Source: Novosphingobium sp. 32-60-15
GTDB taxonomy: Bacteria; Pseudomonadota; Alphaproteobacteria; Sphingomonadales; Sphingomonadaceae
NCBI RefSeq assembly: GCF_002280675.1
Contig: NZ_NCEN01000002.1
Location: 219,360-283,359, forward strand
DNA length: 64,000 nucleotides
Reading direction: 5' to 3'
The notes beneath the pieces are model-generated. The model had not been told where the DNA came from and searched no databases. It worked only from the letters and a program-made list of their open reading frames with translations. Both the position numbers and the translations under genes were made by a program. Shown here one piece after another: positions 1 to 8,686 of this stretch; positions within the stretch are counted from its first letter, which is position 1; the number at the start of each line of letters is the position of its first letter.

Positions 1-1071
1 ATGGAAATGCTGCCCGGACGGATCAACAGCGGATCGATTGCCAATCCAGATATTCAGGCAAAAGTGCGCGAGCAGTTCATCGGCATCGTCGCCGACGTCC
101 ATCGCCTGCCGGTCGAGGCGTTCGCCCCCGCCAAATTGCCGGTTCCGCGCACGCCCAAAGAGATCGCGCTCAATCTCTATGCGCCCTCGCACGAGATATT
201 CCGTGAACGCATAGCAGGGCGCCCGTGGCCGCTTATGGAATTTGCCTGGGGCTGGCTTAATCGCAACATTCCGCAAGACCGTACCCGCGCAACTTTTGTG
301 AATTACGATGGCGGACAGTTCCTGTTTGATGACAACGGGGCGGTAACCGGCCTGATAGATTTCGAAGTGTCCTCGCTCGGCGATCCTGCGGCAGAGCTTT
401 CTGGCATGCGCTTGCGCGATTCGTCAGAGCCGCTGGGTGATCTGACCGCTCTGGTCGCGCGGTACGAGGAACTGACCGGTGACCGCATTTCCCGCCAGTT
501 GATCGAATTCCACACCGCCGGTTTCTGTGCGGTCAACGGCTTCCTGATGTGGCCGCTGATGTTTGACAGCGCGCCCGAACAGGACTTCATCGCCTATCTC
601 AACTATTGCGTGGGCACGAGCCGCTGGATGATCCGCGCCATCGCCGATCATATGGGCGTGGCGCTGATCGATCCGCCAGAGCCGCAAGCGCAACCGCTGG
701 GCTTTGAACAAGCATCGCGCCATCTGGTGCGTCATATCGAAGCCTTCGCCGATGGCACTCCGGCAGAAAACTATGCGCGCGATTCCGCCGCACATCAGGC
801 GTTCTATATGGGGCGGCTCAATACCTATGGGCTGTCTGTGCGGGCCGCCGATCTGGCCGACGTTGCTGCGCTAACCGGGGTGCAGCATAACACGTGGGAA
901 CAGGCGCAAACCGGGCTGTCCGACTGGGTGGCAAAAGCCGGCGCAGAGGCCGACGCGGCGCTGGTTCAGCATTTCCACCGTTGGTTGCAACGTCAGGCGT
1001 TTATGTTACGCGATTGCGGTCCTGCAGCGTTCCTGCCTACAGTAGATCTCCAGCCGATCCGCGAACGCTAG
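1..1071 (+). CDS. APH-like phosphotransferase, 5'-truncated by the window edge
   Basis: This is the C-terminal 356 residues of a choline/aminoglycoside kinase-like (APH, PF01636) protein. The first visible residues (MEMLPGR) match the hinge between the two kinase lobes, so the ATG at base 1 is probably an internal Met and the N-lobe lies outside the window. The Brenner-like loop is degenerate. Around residues 99-112 it reads FVNYDGGQFLF where the family usually has HGDxxxxN, so the catalytic Asp aligns with Asn and the later Asn with Gln. The following metal-binding stretch (GLIDFEVSSLGDPA) is intact. The gene converges on the tetR gene, with 2 bp between the stop codons. The substrate is unknown. 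It may be a pseudokinase or a variant kinase. Confidence 0.75.
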   Translation: MEMLPGRINSGSIANPDIQAKVREQFIGIVADVHRLPVEAFAPAKLPVPRTPKEIALNLYAPSHEIFRERIAGRPWPLMEFAWGWLNRNIPQDRTRATFVNYDGGQFLFDDNGAVTGLIDFEVSSLGDPAAELSGMRLRDSSEPLGDLTALVARYEELTGDRISRQLIEFHTAGFCAVNGFLMWPLMFDSAPEQDFIAYLNYCVGTSRWMIRAIADHMGVALIDPPEPQAQPLGFEQASRHLVRHIEAFADGTPAENYARDSAAHQAFYMGRLNTYGLSVRAADLADVAALTGVQHNTWEQAQTGLSDWVAKAGAEADAALVQHFHRWLQRQAFMLRDCGPAAFLPTVDLQPIRER

Positions 1072-1073
1072 GT

Positions 1074-1754
1074 TCAGGGCACCTTACGCATGCGGACTGC
1101 AGCCAAAACGAATTCGCTGCTGCTGTCCTGCCATGCCTCGGCATCCATATCAGCCCCGGTGCGCGCGCGCGTGACGAGCGAAATCATGGGCGAATGCGCA
1201 AACCACGTGGTGACGAGGCTGTGGATCGCCCAGAACAACTGGTCCGCATCACAATCAGCGCGAAACACACCTTCCGCACATCCGCGAATTACAATAGGTC
1301 GCAGCACGTCATCGATCAGGGTTCTGAGCACCGCTGTCAACGGGCTGGCTTTGCCGACGTGGACAAAAGCGTGCTGCGCCTCGTCAATGGTCATCCGGAC
1401 GATTTGCGGGCGTTCGACAAATTCGCGGAACATGTTCTTGACGAACTGTTTCAGCGCATCTTCGGGGGCAAGAGCAGCATATTCGGTGCACCCGATGAAA
1501 GCCGCCGTCTTCTCGGCGGCTTCCTTCAGAATGATCGTGTAAAGATCGGACTTGCTTCCGAAATAATAGTACAAAAGCTGCTTTGATACTTTTGCACGGC
1601 GACAGATTGAATCCACGGTCGTGCCGTCGAAACCATGGGCAGTGAACTCTTCCTTGGCGGCGTTGACGATATCGGCAATAGTGGTGGCATTGGACGTGCG
1701 TCGCCCCCGGATCGAGGCCGTTTCAGCAGGCTGGTATTCGCCGCAGTTTGGCAT
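1074..1754 (-). CDS. TetR-family transcriptional regulator
   Basis: A 226-residue regulator with an N-terminal TetR_N helix-turn-helix at about residues 25-70 (TVDSICRRAKVSKQLLYYYFGSKSDLY). The ligand-binding half has no specific signature I recognise. The ATG at 1754 is preceded on the minus strand by GGGAGAG at good spacing. It is divergent from the SDR/DUF1330/OYE unit starting at 1919, the usual layout for a TetR repressor of the adjacent operon. I saw no clear operator palindrome in the 164-bp gap. Confidence 0.9.
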   Translation of the reverse strand: MPNCGEYQPAETASIRGRRTSNATTIADIVNAAKEEFTAHGFDGTTVDSICRRAKVSKQLLYYYFGSKSDLYTIILKEAAEKTAAFIGCTEYAALAPEDALKQFVKNMFREFVERPQIVRMTIDEAQHAFVHVGKASPLTAVLRTLIDDVLRPIVIRGCAEGVFRADCDADQLFWAIHSLVTTWFAHSPMISLVTRARTGADMDAEAWQDSSSEFVLAAVRMRKVP

Positions 1755-1918
1755 TTCTTACACTCTCCCGAACGGGAATCCGCACCCTGACCAAGCGTTG
1801 AATTATTGCCTTATGCGATAACCGCCGCGCGACCTAAACACAACGCCTGCGCCGCAGCGACTTACCGCCTGTACCGCGCCAATATTCCGACAAAACGAAA
1901 AACCTTGAGAGGATGTAA
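1755..1918. promoter_or_regulatory. Divergent promoter region between tetR and the SDR unit
   Basis: This 164-bp gap separates the tetR gene (minus) from the SDR gene (plus), so it must hold both promoters. The SDR ribosome binding site GAGAGG lies just upstream of 1919. No convincing dyad and no copy of the CCTnnC-N4-GATAGG motif was seen here, so this unit is probably controlled separately from the rest of the locus. Confidence 0.5.
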
Positions 1919-2734
1919 ATGGTGTTTGGAAATTTGAACGAACGCGTGGCGATCGTAACCGGATCGGGTGCCAATATTGGTGAGGCTTGCGCCAAGGCAC
2001 TTGCCGGGGCCGGAGCGCATGTCGTGGTTGCCGATATCAATATTGGCGCAGCACAGACGGTTGCTGCGGAAATCGTGGCGTCCGGTGGCAGCGCCATGGC
2101 CCACTTTCTCGATCTTGCCGAAGAACAAAGTATCATCGACCTTGTCGCTGCAACCGTGGCGCAATATGGCCGCATCGATATTCTGCACAATAACGCCGCT
2201 GACACGCGGCCCGATTTCATGGCGCAGGACAAGTCGATCCCCGACATGACCACCGAGGTGTGGGACCGCACTTTTGCCATCAACACGCGCGGGCCAATGC
2301 TGATGATCAAACATGTTGCGCCGCACATGATTGCAGGCGGCGGCGGTTCGATCATCAACACCGGTTCCGGCTCGGCCGTTCTGGGGGACGTTTTCCACCC
2401 AGCCTATTCAACCTCGAAAGGCGCGCTGCATACCCTGACGCGCAATGTCGCAGCGCAGCTTGGCCGCTACAACATCCGCTGCAACGCGGTGCTGCCGGGT
2501 CTTGTGCTGAGCAAGGGCGCGCGTGAGATCATGTCTGCAGGCGAGATCGATTTTATCCAGCGCCACGTGCTTTTGCCCCGCCAGAGCAAGCCCGAAGATA
2601 TCGCTGGCCCGGTGCTGTTCCTGGCATCTGACGCAGGAAGCTTCGTCACAGCACAAGTGTTCAGCGCCGATGGCGGGATTGTCCACCACGCGCCCTATTT
2701 TGCCGATGTAATGGCAATGAACCAGAACGCATAA
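1919..2734 (+). CDS. SDR-family oxidoreductase
   Basis: A classical short-chain dehydrogenase/reductase of 271 residues, predicted to be cytoplasmic and NAD(P)-dependent. The Rossmann motif is TGSGANIG near residue 15; its sixth position is Asn where most members have Gly. HNNAA follows near residue 91. The catalytic Ser lies in INTGSGSA and the YSTSK motif is intact, followed by the usual RCNAVLPG loop. It is the first gene of a three-gene unit (SDR, DUF1330, OYE-type reductase) divergent from tetR. It resembles the SDR at 28707 (shared HNNAA, GGGGSI/GGGSI and IRCN stretches), suggesting related hydroxy- or keto-substrates. The actual substrate cannot be read from sequence. Confidence 0.88.
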   Translation: MVFGNLNERVAIVTGSGANIGEACAKALAGAGAHVVVADINIGAAQTVAAEIVASGGSAMAHFLDLAEEQSIIDLVAATVAQYGRIDILHNNAADTRPDFMAQDKSIPDMTTEVWDRTFAINTRGPMLMIKHVAPHMIAGGGGSIINTGSGSAVLGDVFHPAYSTSKGALHTLTRNVAAQLGRYNIRCNAVLPGLVLSKGAREIMSAGEIDFIQRHVLLPRQSKPEDIAGPVLFLASDAGSFVTAQVFSADGGIVHHAPYFADVMAMNQNA

Positions 2735-2750
2735 CGAGGGAGTTGAACAG

Positions 2751-3041
2751 ATGGCTTCTTATGTCATGAGCATGATGAACAAGCACGACCTTGCCAAATA
2801 TGGCGAGTATTCGGCGCAAGGCTTCGTTTCGCTGCAAGGCCTGCCGTTCGAGGTGATCGTGGGCGAAAATCTGGACGTACTGGAGGGCAACGCGCCTGGA
2901 ACCAGTGTCGTCGTCATGAAATTTCCCGACAATGACGCGGCGATGGCTTGGTACAATTCCGAGGCCTATCAAAAGGCGATACCCATCCGCCATGCTGCTG
3001 CCGAAACGATCTTCGCGGTGCACTTTACTGACGACCAGTAG
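2751..3041 (+). CDS. DUF1330-family small protein
   Basis: A 96-residue protein of the DUF1330 family (PF07045, ferredoxin-like dimeric alpha/beta fold). Recognisable features are the strand-rich core (VVVMKFPDNDAAMAWYNSEAYQKAIPIR) and the family's usual length. The start is well placed 16 bp after the SDR stop with a GGGAG site in the gap. The function of the family is not established; members often sit in degradation operons. It is probably co-transcribed with the flanking SDR and OYE genes. Confidence 0.8.
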   Translation: MASYVMSMMNKHDLAKYGEYSAQGFVSLQGLPFEVIVGENLDVLEGNAPGTSVVVMKFPDNDAAMAWYNSEAYQKAIPIRHAAAETIFAVHFTDDQ

Positions 3042-3115
3042 GTCTTCCGGCCAATCCAACAATCAAGATGCTGCGATTTTCGCACATGCGCAGCGCATAA
3101 ACCGAGGGGATTCCT

Positions 3116-5083
3116 GTGAGCAAGTATCCAACAATGTTCAGTCCGTTCAAGCTTGGCCGGCTGGAGATCAAGAACCGCGTTTTCATGTCACCGCACGGTA
3201 TGGTCGGTCTGGGTATCGGCACCGATCAGCAGGTCGGCTATTTCGAAGCGCGCGCCAAGGGTGGCGCGGGCATGATGGTCATTGCCAGTTGTCAGGTTGT
3301 GCCAGCGCCTCTGGTGCCACCGGGCTGGTTCATCGAAGCCTATAATCCCGACCATATTCCCGCCATCGGCCGCATCGTTGATGCGGCACACAGGCATGGT
3401 GCCAAAATTGCGGTGCAGGGCGTGTGGATGATGGCCGATCCGAACACGGCGCAGCCATCGGGCATCGCTCCGCACACCGTGCTTTCTGATTCCCAACCGC
3501 GGTCAATGACCACTGCCGAGGTTGAACAACTGGTTGAGGCCCATGCCATTGCTGCCGTGCATGCACAGGAAGCAGGCGCTGATGGTTTCGAATTTCCGAT
3601 TAGCGGTGGTGCAGGCCTTGGATCGTTCACGTCCGAATTCTACAACCAACGCACCGACAAGTATGGCGGCAGTCTGGAAAACCGGATGCGCGCGATTGTT
3701 GAAATCGTCGAAGCGATCCGCGAGCGTGTGCGGCCCGATTTTGCGATTGGCATCGCGGTGAATGCCGATGAATCCACTCTGGGTGCGGCCGGAATTGATG
3801 ATGGCATCGCCCAATGCAAGATCCTTGAAGCCACAGGGATGGTTGATTGGCTGCGCATAACCGCGCGCGGCCAGAAACCGCAGATGACGCAGTATCACTA
3901 CCCGTCGTCATATATGGCCCAGGAAGGTACACACCTTGCCGCCGCAGAAGCGGTCAAGAAAGCTGTCAATCTGCCTGTGGTCAGCGGCGGCCGTATCCTG
4001 ACGCCTGCATTTGCCGATCAGGCCATTGCCGATGGCCGCTGTGACATGGTGTTCGTGGCCAGATCCGTGATTGCCGATCCCGAATGGCCCAACAAGTGCC
4101 GCGATGACCAAACCGCCGAAATCCGCGCGTGCATTGGTGATCTGGAAGGCTGCTTCCTGCGCTCGTGTTTCGGGCAGGCCGTTGGCTGTACGGTCAATCC
4201 AGACATCGGGTTCGAGCATGAAGGGCCGGTGCCCCGCGCGCAAACCAGCAAAAACGTCGTCATCGTTGGTGCAGGGCCTGCCGGAATGCAGGCGGCGCTT
4301 ACCGCTTCAAAGCGCGGCCACAAGGTCACACTGCTCGAAAAATCAGACCGTATCGGCGGGCATGTTACCATGCAGGCAATGTTGCCCGGCCTTGAAGACC
4401 GCGCCGAACTGATCCGCTGGCTCAAGCTGCAATTGGACAAGGCCGGGGTGACAATCCAGACCGGGACCGAAGCCACGGCAGAGGCAGTAAAGGCGCTATC
4501 GCCCGACGCGGTGATCATTGCCACAGGCGCGCGTTATTCCACGACTGGTGCAAGCAAGGCGCAGTTGACCGGCGTGCCCGGCGCGCATTTGCCGCATGTG
4601 CTGACGCCCGAAGACCTGCTCCTTGATCACGCCCGCGTTGGAAAACGCATCGTGGTCTATGACAACACGTCCTACGAAGTCGGCCCCGGTATTGCCGAAC
4701 ACCTCGCCAATCAAGGCAAGGACGTGTTTCTTGTCACGATCGATTCTGCGATGGCAATGTCGGTGACCGAACTCGGACTCAACAAAGTCATCGCGCGGCG
4801 TCTCCTGCCCAAAGTGACGTTCATGCCATCGACCGAGATCACCCGCATCGACGAAGCTGACATCCATGTGCGGGGTTCCCTTTCGGGCGAGACGGGCATT
4901 CTTAGCGGGATCGACAACACCATTCTGGTCACGTCAAAGCCACCGCAGGAAGACCTCTACCATGCGCTGATTGCGGATCTGCCCGCGGTACATATCATCG
5001 GCGACGCGCGCGAGGCACGCTGGAGCGTCTTTGCCACAGATGAGGCAATCAAGGACGGGAGACGGGTCGGACTGGCAGTCTGA
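3116..5083 (+). CDS. OYE/2,4-dienoyl-CoA reductase-type FMN/Fe-S/FAD oxidoreductase
   Basis: A 655-residue enzyme of the old yellow enzyme/2,4-dienoyl-CoA reductase architecture (Oxidored_FMN TIM barrel, then an FAD/NAD domain), which reduces activated C=C bonds. The barrel covers about residues 1-330. The nucleotide-binding motif VVIVGAGPAGMQAA begins near residue 380. The Fe-S region at residues 339-358 reads CIGDLEGC..C......C. Compared with the usual C-x2-C-x3-C-x11-C, the second Cys is Asp342, and there is an extra Cys at 351. The start is GTG at 3116 with AGGGGA just upstream. It belongs to the tetR-divergent unit. Dienoyl-CoA or enone reductase are the likely activities. Confidence 0.87.
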   Translation: MSKYPTMFSPFKLGRLEIKNRVFMSPHGMVGLGIGTDQQVGYFEARAKGGAGMMVIASCQVVPAPLVPPGWFIEAYNPDHIPAIGRIVDAAHRHGAKIAVQGVWMMADPNTAQPSGIAPHTVLSDSQPRSMTTAEVEQLVEAHAIAAVHAQEAGADGFEFPISGGAGLGSFTSEFYNQRTDKYGGSLENRMRAIVEIVEAIRERVRPDFAIGIAVNADESTLGAAGIDDGIAQCKILEATGMVDWLRITARGQKPQMTQYHYPSSYMAQEGTHLAAAEAVKKAVNLPVVSGGRILTPAFADQAIADGRCDMVFVARSVIADPEWPNKCRDDQTAEIRACIGDLEGCFLRSCFGQAVGCTVNPDIGFEHEGPVPRAQTSKNVVIVGAGPAGMQAALTASKRGHKVTLLEKSDRIGGHVTMQAMLPGLEDRAELIRWLKLQLDKAGVTIQTGTEATAEAVKALSPDAVIIATGARYSTTGASKAQLTGVPGAHLPHVLTPEDLLLDHARVGKRIVVYDNTSYEVGPGIAEHLANQGKDVFLVTIDSAMAMSVTELGLNKVIARRLLPKVTFMPSTEITRIDEADIHVRGSLSGETGILSGIDNTILVTSKPPQEDLYHALIADLPAVHIIGDAREARWSVFATDEAIKDGRRVGLAV

Positions 5084-5089
5084 TCCGTT

Positions 5090-5122
5090 GGGGCATCGTG
5101 GTCATGAGGGTCACGATGCCCC
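5090..5122 (+). terminator. Perfect 11-bp hairpin after the OYE gene
   Basis: GGGGCATCGTG (5090-5100) pairs perfectly with CACGATGCCCC (5112-5122) around an 11-nt loop, 7 bp after the OYE stop codon. There is no strong U-tract, so it may be a weak or Rho-assisted terminator, or an mRNA 3'-end stabiliser. Its position separates the tetR-divergent unit from the beta-oxidation operon. Confidence 0.55.
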
Positions 5123-5181
5123 ACACCCCCAAGCCGACTGGCCGCACCATGTGGCAGACAGGTATTCAGCCCTTCCAGCGT

Positions 5182-5197
5182 CCTTCCGTTAGATAGG
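5182..5197 (+). promoter_or_regulatory. CCTnnC-N4-GATAGG box before the thiolase operon
   Basis: CCTTCC-GTTA-GATAGG, ending 72 bp before the thiolase ATG. It is one of seven strong copies of an imperfect dyad whose right half GATAGG is the reverse complement of the full left half-site CCTATC. A regulator site is likely. It could alternatively be part of a promoter. Confidence 0.65.
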
Positions 5198-5269
5198 TGT
5201 TATACGGTCGGTGCCAGCACAGTTGCCCTGTACTTACTTGGTCTCATCCATTTTTGCAGGGCAGTATTC

Positions 5270-6472
5270 ATGGAAGCCTATATCTACGATCATGTTCGGA
5301 CCCCGCGCGGTAAGGGCCGCCCTGATGGTGCGCTGCATGAGGTAACCTCGGTCGAAATGGCCAGCCAGTTGCTGCAGGCCCTGCGCGACCGCAACGACCT
5401 CGATACCGCGCTGCTCGACGATGTGATCCTGGGCATGGCCCAGCCGGTTGGCGAACAAGGTGGTGTGCTGGCGCGCGCAGCCGTTCTGCAAGCAGGTTAT
5501 GCGCAGACCGTTGCGGGCCAGCAGGTCCACCGCTTCTGCGCATCAGGCCTTGATGCTGTCAGCCTGATTGCGGCGCAAGTCCATTCGGGTATGATTCAGG
5601 CCGGAATCGGCGGCGGCGTTGAATCGATGAGCCGGACGGTCATGGGTTATGATTCCGGCGCATGGACATCTGATCCGGCGGTAGCCTTCCACAATTACTA
5701 TGCCCCGCAAGGCATCGGCGCTGACATCATCGCAACGCTTGACGGCTTCAGCCGCGAAGACGTCGATAGCTTTGCTGTCGAAAGCCAGCGCAAGGCCGCC
5801 CATGCGTGGAAAAACGGCTATTTCAAGAACTCGATCGTTCCGGTGAAGGACATTCTTGGCGAAGTCCTGCTCGACCATGACGAACATATGCGCCCCGGCA
5901 CGACCGTGGAAAGCCTCGCCAAGCTCAAGCCCGCGTTCGCAGGTTATGGCAAGGGCGGGTTTGAAGCCGTTGCCAAGGCCAAATATCCGCAGATCGAGGA
6001 ACTCAACTACGTCCACCATGGCGGCAACAGCTCGGGCATAGTTGATGGCTCCGGCATGGTGCTGGTCGGTTCAAAGGAATTCGGTGAGCGCGCCGGACTG
6101 AAGCCGCGCGCCCGCATCCGCGCCTATGCCAACATCGGTTCGGAACCCACAATCATGCTGACCGCACCGGGCGCGTGTTCGGAAAAGGCGCTGAAGAACG
6201 CGGGGATGAACCGGGGCGATATTGACCTGTGGGAACTGAACGAGGCCTTCGCCAGCGTTGTCATGCGCTTCCAACGCGAAATGGGCGTGCCCGACGACAA
6301 GATCAACGTGAACGGCGGCGCAATCGCCATGGGGCACCCGTTGGGAGCCACTGGCGCGATGATCCTTGGCACTGTGCTTGATGAACTGGAACGGCGCGAT
6401 TTGCAGACCGGCCTGATCACGCTGTGTGCTGCCAACGGGCTTGGCACGGCCTCGATCATCGAACGCGTCTGA
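5270..6472 (+). CDS. Thiolase (acetyl-CoA acyltransferase)
   Basis: A 400-residue thiolase that performs CoA-dependent cleavage of 3-ketoacyl-CoA. The nucleophilic Cys lies in [13 protein letters not shown] near residue 90, the acid/base His in [15 protein letters not shown] and the second Cys in [10 protein letters not shown] near the C-terminus. These are the complete thiolase catalytic set, at normal length. It heads an operon with the FadB-like protein (33 bp downstream), an acyl-CoA dehydrogenase, two hydrolases and a MaoC hydratase, so it most likely closes a beta-oxidation spiral. The upstream box at 5182 suggests control with the other boxed units. Confidence 0.93.
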   Translation: MEAYIYDHVRTPRGKGRPDGALHEVTSVEMASQLLQALRDRNDLDTALLDDVILGMAQPVGEQGGVLARAAVLQAGYAQTVAGQQVHRFCASGLDAVSLIAAQVHSGMIQAGIGGGVESMSRTVMGYDSGAWTSDPAVAFHNYYAPQGIGADIIATLDGFSREDVDSFAVESQRKAAHAWKNGYFKNSIVPVKDILGEVLLDHDEHMRPGTTVESLAKLKPAFAGYGKGGFEAVAKAKYPQIEELNYVHHGGNSSGIVDGSGMVLVGSKEFGERAGLKPRARIRAYANIGSEPTIMLTAPGACSEKALKNAGMNRGDIDLWELNEAFASVVMRFQREMGVPDDKINVNGGAIAMGHPLGATGAMILGTVLDELERRDLQTGLITLCAANGLGTASIIERV

Positions 6473-6505
6473 CGCTAACTCCACGTCTTTTTAAGCGGAA
6501 AACCC

Positions 6506-8686
6506 ATGCAGAACCTCAAACTTGAAACGAACGCTGACGGCTTCGCGATCCTGACGCTGGATGCCGCAGGCCAGACCATGAACGTCGTCAACGACGCGTT
6601 CCTTGCCGATATGGAAGAGGCCACCGCCAAGATCGCGGCAGATGACAGCATCAAGGGCGTGATCCTGACGTCGGGCAAGCCCGCCTTCATGGCCGGGGCT
6701 GACCTGACCCAACTGGTGCAAGGCTTCGGCACGCTGACCAAAGCGCAAGCCTACGCATTCTCGCAGCGCGCAACCGCAATGCACCGCGCGATCGAACAGT
6801 CGGGCAAGCCATGGGTTGCTGCAATCAACGGGCTGGCGCTGGGCGGCGGTTTCGAACTGGCACTGGCGTGCCATCACCGCGTTCTGGTCGACAATCCCAA
6901 GGCGCTGGTCGGCCTGCCCGAAGTCAATGTCGGGCTGCTGCCGGGTTCGGGCGGAACCGTGCGTTTGGCACTTCTGGTCGGCTACAAGAAGGCGCTGGAC
7001 CTTCTGCTTTCAGGCCGCAGCGTTGGTCCTGCCGAAGCCTTGAAGCTGGGCATCGTCGATGAAGTGGTGCCCGCTGACAAGCTGATCGATACAGCGCGCG
7101 CATGGCTTGCCACCGGGCCTGACCCGGTCCGGCCGTGGGACGTCAAGGGCTGGGTGCCGCCGCAGAAAAAGGGCCTGACCGTGCCTGAAGATTCGGTTGC
7201 CTATATGATGGCCGCAGGCGCGATTGCACAGAAGGGCTATAACACGCCCGCACCGCAGGCCATCCTGTCAGCCGTGTTCGAAGGGCAGCAATTGCCGTTC
7301 GACAAGGCGCTGTCGGTGGAAGGCAAGTATTTCGCCAAATTGCTGACCGATCCTGTCGCCCGCAACATCATCCGCACCACATTCATCTCAAAGCTGGCCG
7401 CCGAAAAGGGCGCGCGCCGTCCGGCGGGCGTGCCCAAGTCCGAAGTGAAGAAGTTGGGTGTTCTGGGCGCGGGCATGATGGGCGCAGGGATTGCCTTCGT
7501 TTCGGCAACCGCCGGGATTGAAGTCGTGCTGCTGGACCGGGATGTACCCTCGGCAGAAAAGGGCAAGGCCTATACCGCCAAGGCGCAGGCCAAGCTGATC
7601 GAAAAGGGCAAACTCAGCCAGGACAAGGCCGACGCCGTGCTCGCACGGATCACGCCGACCGATGATTACGCGCTGCTGGAAGGCTGCGACATGATTGTCG
7701 AAGCCGTGTTCGAAGATACCGCGATCAAGGCAGAAACCACGCGCAAGGCAGAAGCGGTGATCCCGTCGACCGCCGTATTCGCGTCGAACACCTCGTCTCT
7801 GCCGATCTCGGCACTGGCTACCGCATCCAAACGGCCCGACCAGTTCATCGGCATCCACTTCTTCTCACCGGTTGACCGCATGGGTCTGGTCGAAGTGATC
7901 GTGGGCAAGCAAACCTCGAAAGAAACGCTGGCCAAATCGCTCGATTTCATTGCGCAACTGCGCAAGACGCCGATTGTCGTCAACGATTCACGCGGATTCT
8001 ACACCAGCCGCGTGTTCCGCATGTTCATCTTTGAAGGCGTGGCAATGCTGGAAGATGGAGTAGAGCCTGCGCGCATTGAAAACGCTGCCAAGGCTGCAGG
8101 CTTCCCCATCGGGCCGCTCGCGCTGCTCGATGAAGTGACAATGGAATTGCCGGTCAAGATCGTAGACGAGGCCGCGCGCGATTCTGCCGACACCGAGAAC
8201 AAATACACCATCGAACGCGGCATGAAGGTGTTGGGCCGGATGATCGAACTGGGCCGGGGCAGCCGCAAGGCAGGCGGCGGTTTCTATGACTATCCTGCAA
8301 CCGGCAGCAAACACTTGTGGGCAGGGCTGGCACAGGAATTTCCCGTGTCCGAAAGCCAACCCGATCAGGAAGAGCTGAAAAAACGCTTTCTCTATTCCCA
8401 GGCCAACGAAACAGCACAGACCTTTGAAGAAGGCGTGCTGGAAACGCCAGAGGACGCCGATCTTGGCGCGATCTATGGCTGGGGCTTCCCGGCATGGACC
8501 GGCGGGACGCTCAGCTACATCGATACGGTTGGTATTGCCGCATTCGTGGCAGAATCTGACCGGCTCGCCCGGCTCTATGGCCCACGCTTTGCCCCTTCGG
8601 CATGGTTGCGCGAGAAGGCTGCAAAGGGTGAAGGCTTCTATCCCGCCGCCAATCAGCCGGCTGCCAAGGAGTTGACCTCAGCATGA
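6506..8686 (+). CDS. FadB-like enoyl-CoA hydratase / 3-hydroxyacyl-CoA dehydrogenase
   Basis: A 726-residue trifunctional-alpha-type protein. The N-terminal crotonase domain (about residues 1-200) carries both expected Glu motifs, GGGFELALACH and GLPEVNVGLLPGSGG. The NAD-binding domain starts near residue 312 (GVLGAGMMGAGIAF). The 3-hydroxyacyl-CoA dehydrogenase catalytic His is in GIHFFSPVDRMGLVEV. The C-terminal 3HCDH domains follow. It hydrates enoyl-CoA and oxidises the 3-hydroxyacyl-CoA for the upstream thiolase. Its stop overlaps the acyl-CoA dehydrogenase start by 4 bp (ATGA), indicating translational coupling. Confidence 0.93.
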   Translation: MQNLKLETNADGFAILTLDAAGQTMNVVNDAFLADMEEATAKIAADDSIKGVILTSGKPAFMAGADLTQLVQGFGTLTKAQAYAFSQRATAMHRAIEQSGKPWVAAINGLALGGGFELALACHHRVLVDNPKALVGLPEVNVGLLPGSGGTVRLALLVGYKKALDLLLSGRSVGPAEALKLGIVDEVVPADKLIDTARAWLATGPDPVRPWDVKGWVPPQKKGLTVPEDSVAYMMAAGAIAQKGYNTPAPQAILSAVFEGQQLPFDKALSVEGKYFAKLLTDPVARNIIRTTFISKLAAEKGARRPAGVPKSEVKKLGVLGAGMMGAGIAFVSATAGIEVVLLDRDVPSAEKGKAYTAKAQAKLIEKGKLSQDKADAVLARITPTDDYALLEGCDMIVEAVFEDTAIKAETTRKAEAVIPSTAVFASNTSSLPISALATASKRPDQFIGIHFFSPVDRMGLVEVIVGKQTSKETLAKSLDFIAQLRKTPIVVNDSRGFYTSRVFRMFIFEGVAMLEDGVEPARIENAAKAAGFPIGPLALLDEVTMELPVKIVDEAARDSADTENKYTIERGMKVLGRMIELGRGSRKAGGGFYDYPATGSKHLWAGLAQEFPVSESQPDQEELKKRFLYSQANETAQTFEEGVLETPEDADLGAIYGWGFPAWTGGTLSYIDTVGIAAFVAESDRLARLYGPRFAPSAWLREKAAKGEGFYPAANQPAAKELTSA

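Noticed and set aside
1..3. ATG at base 1 as a true start codon
   Set aside because: The protein begins at the kinase hinge, so the N-lobe is missing and the window edge cuts the gene.
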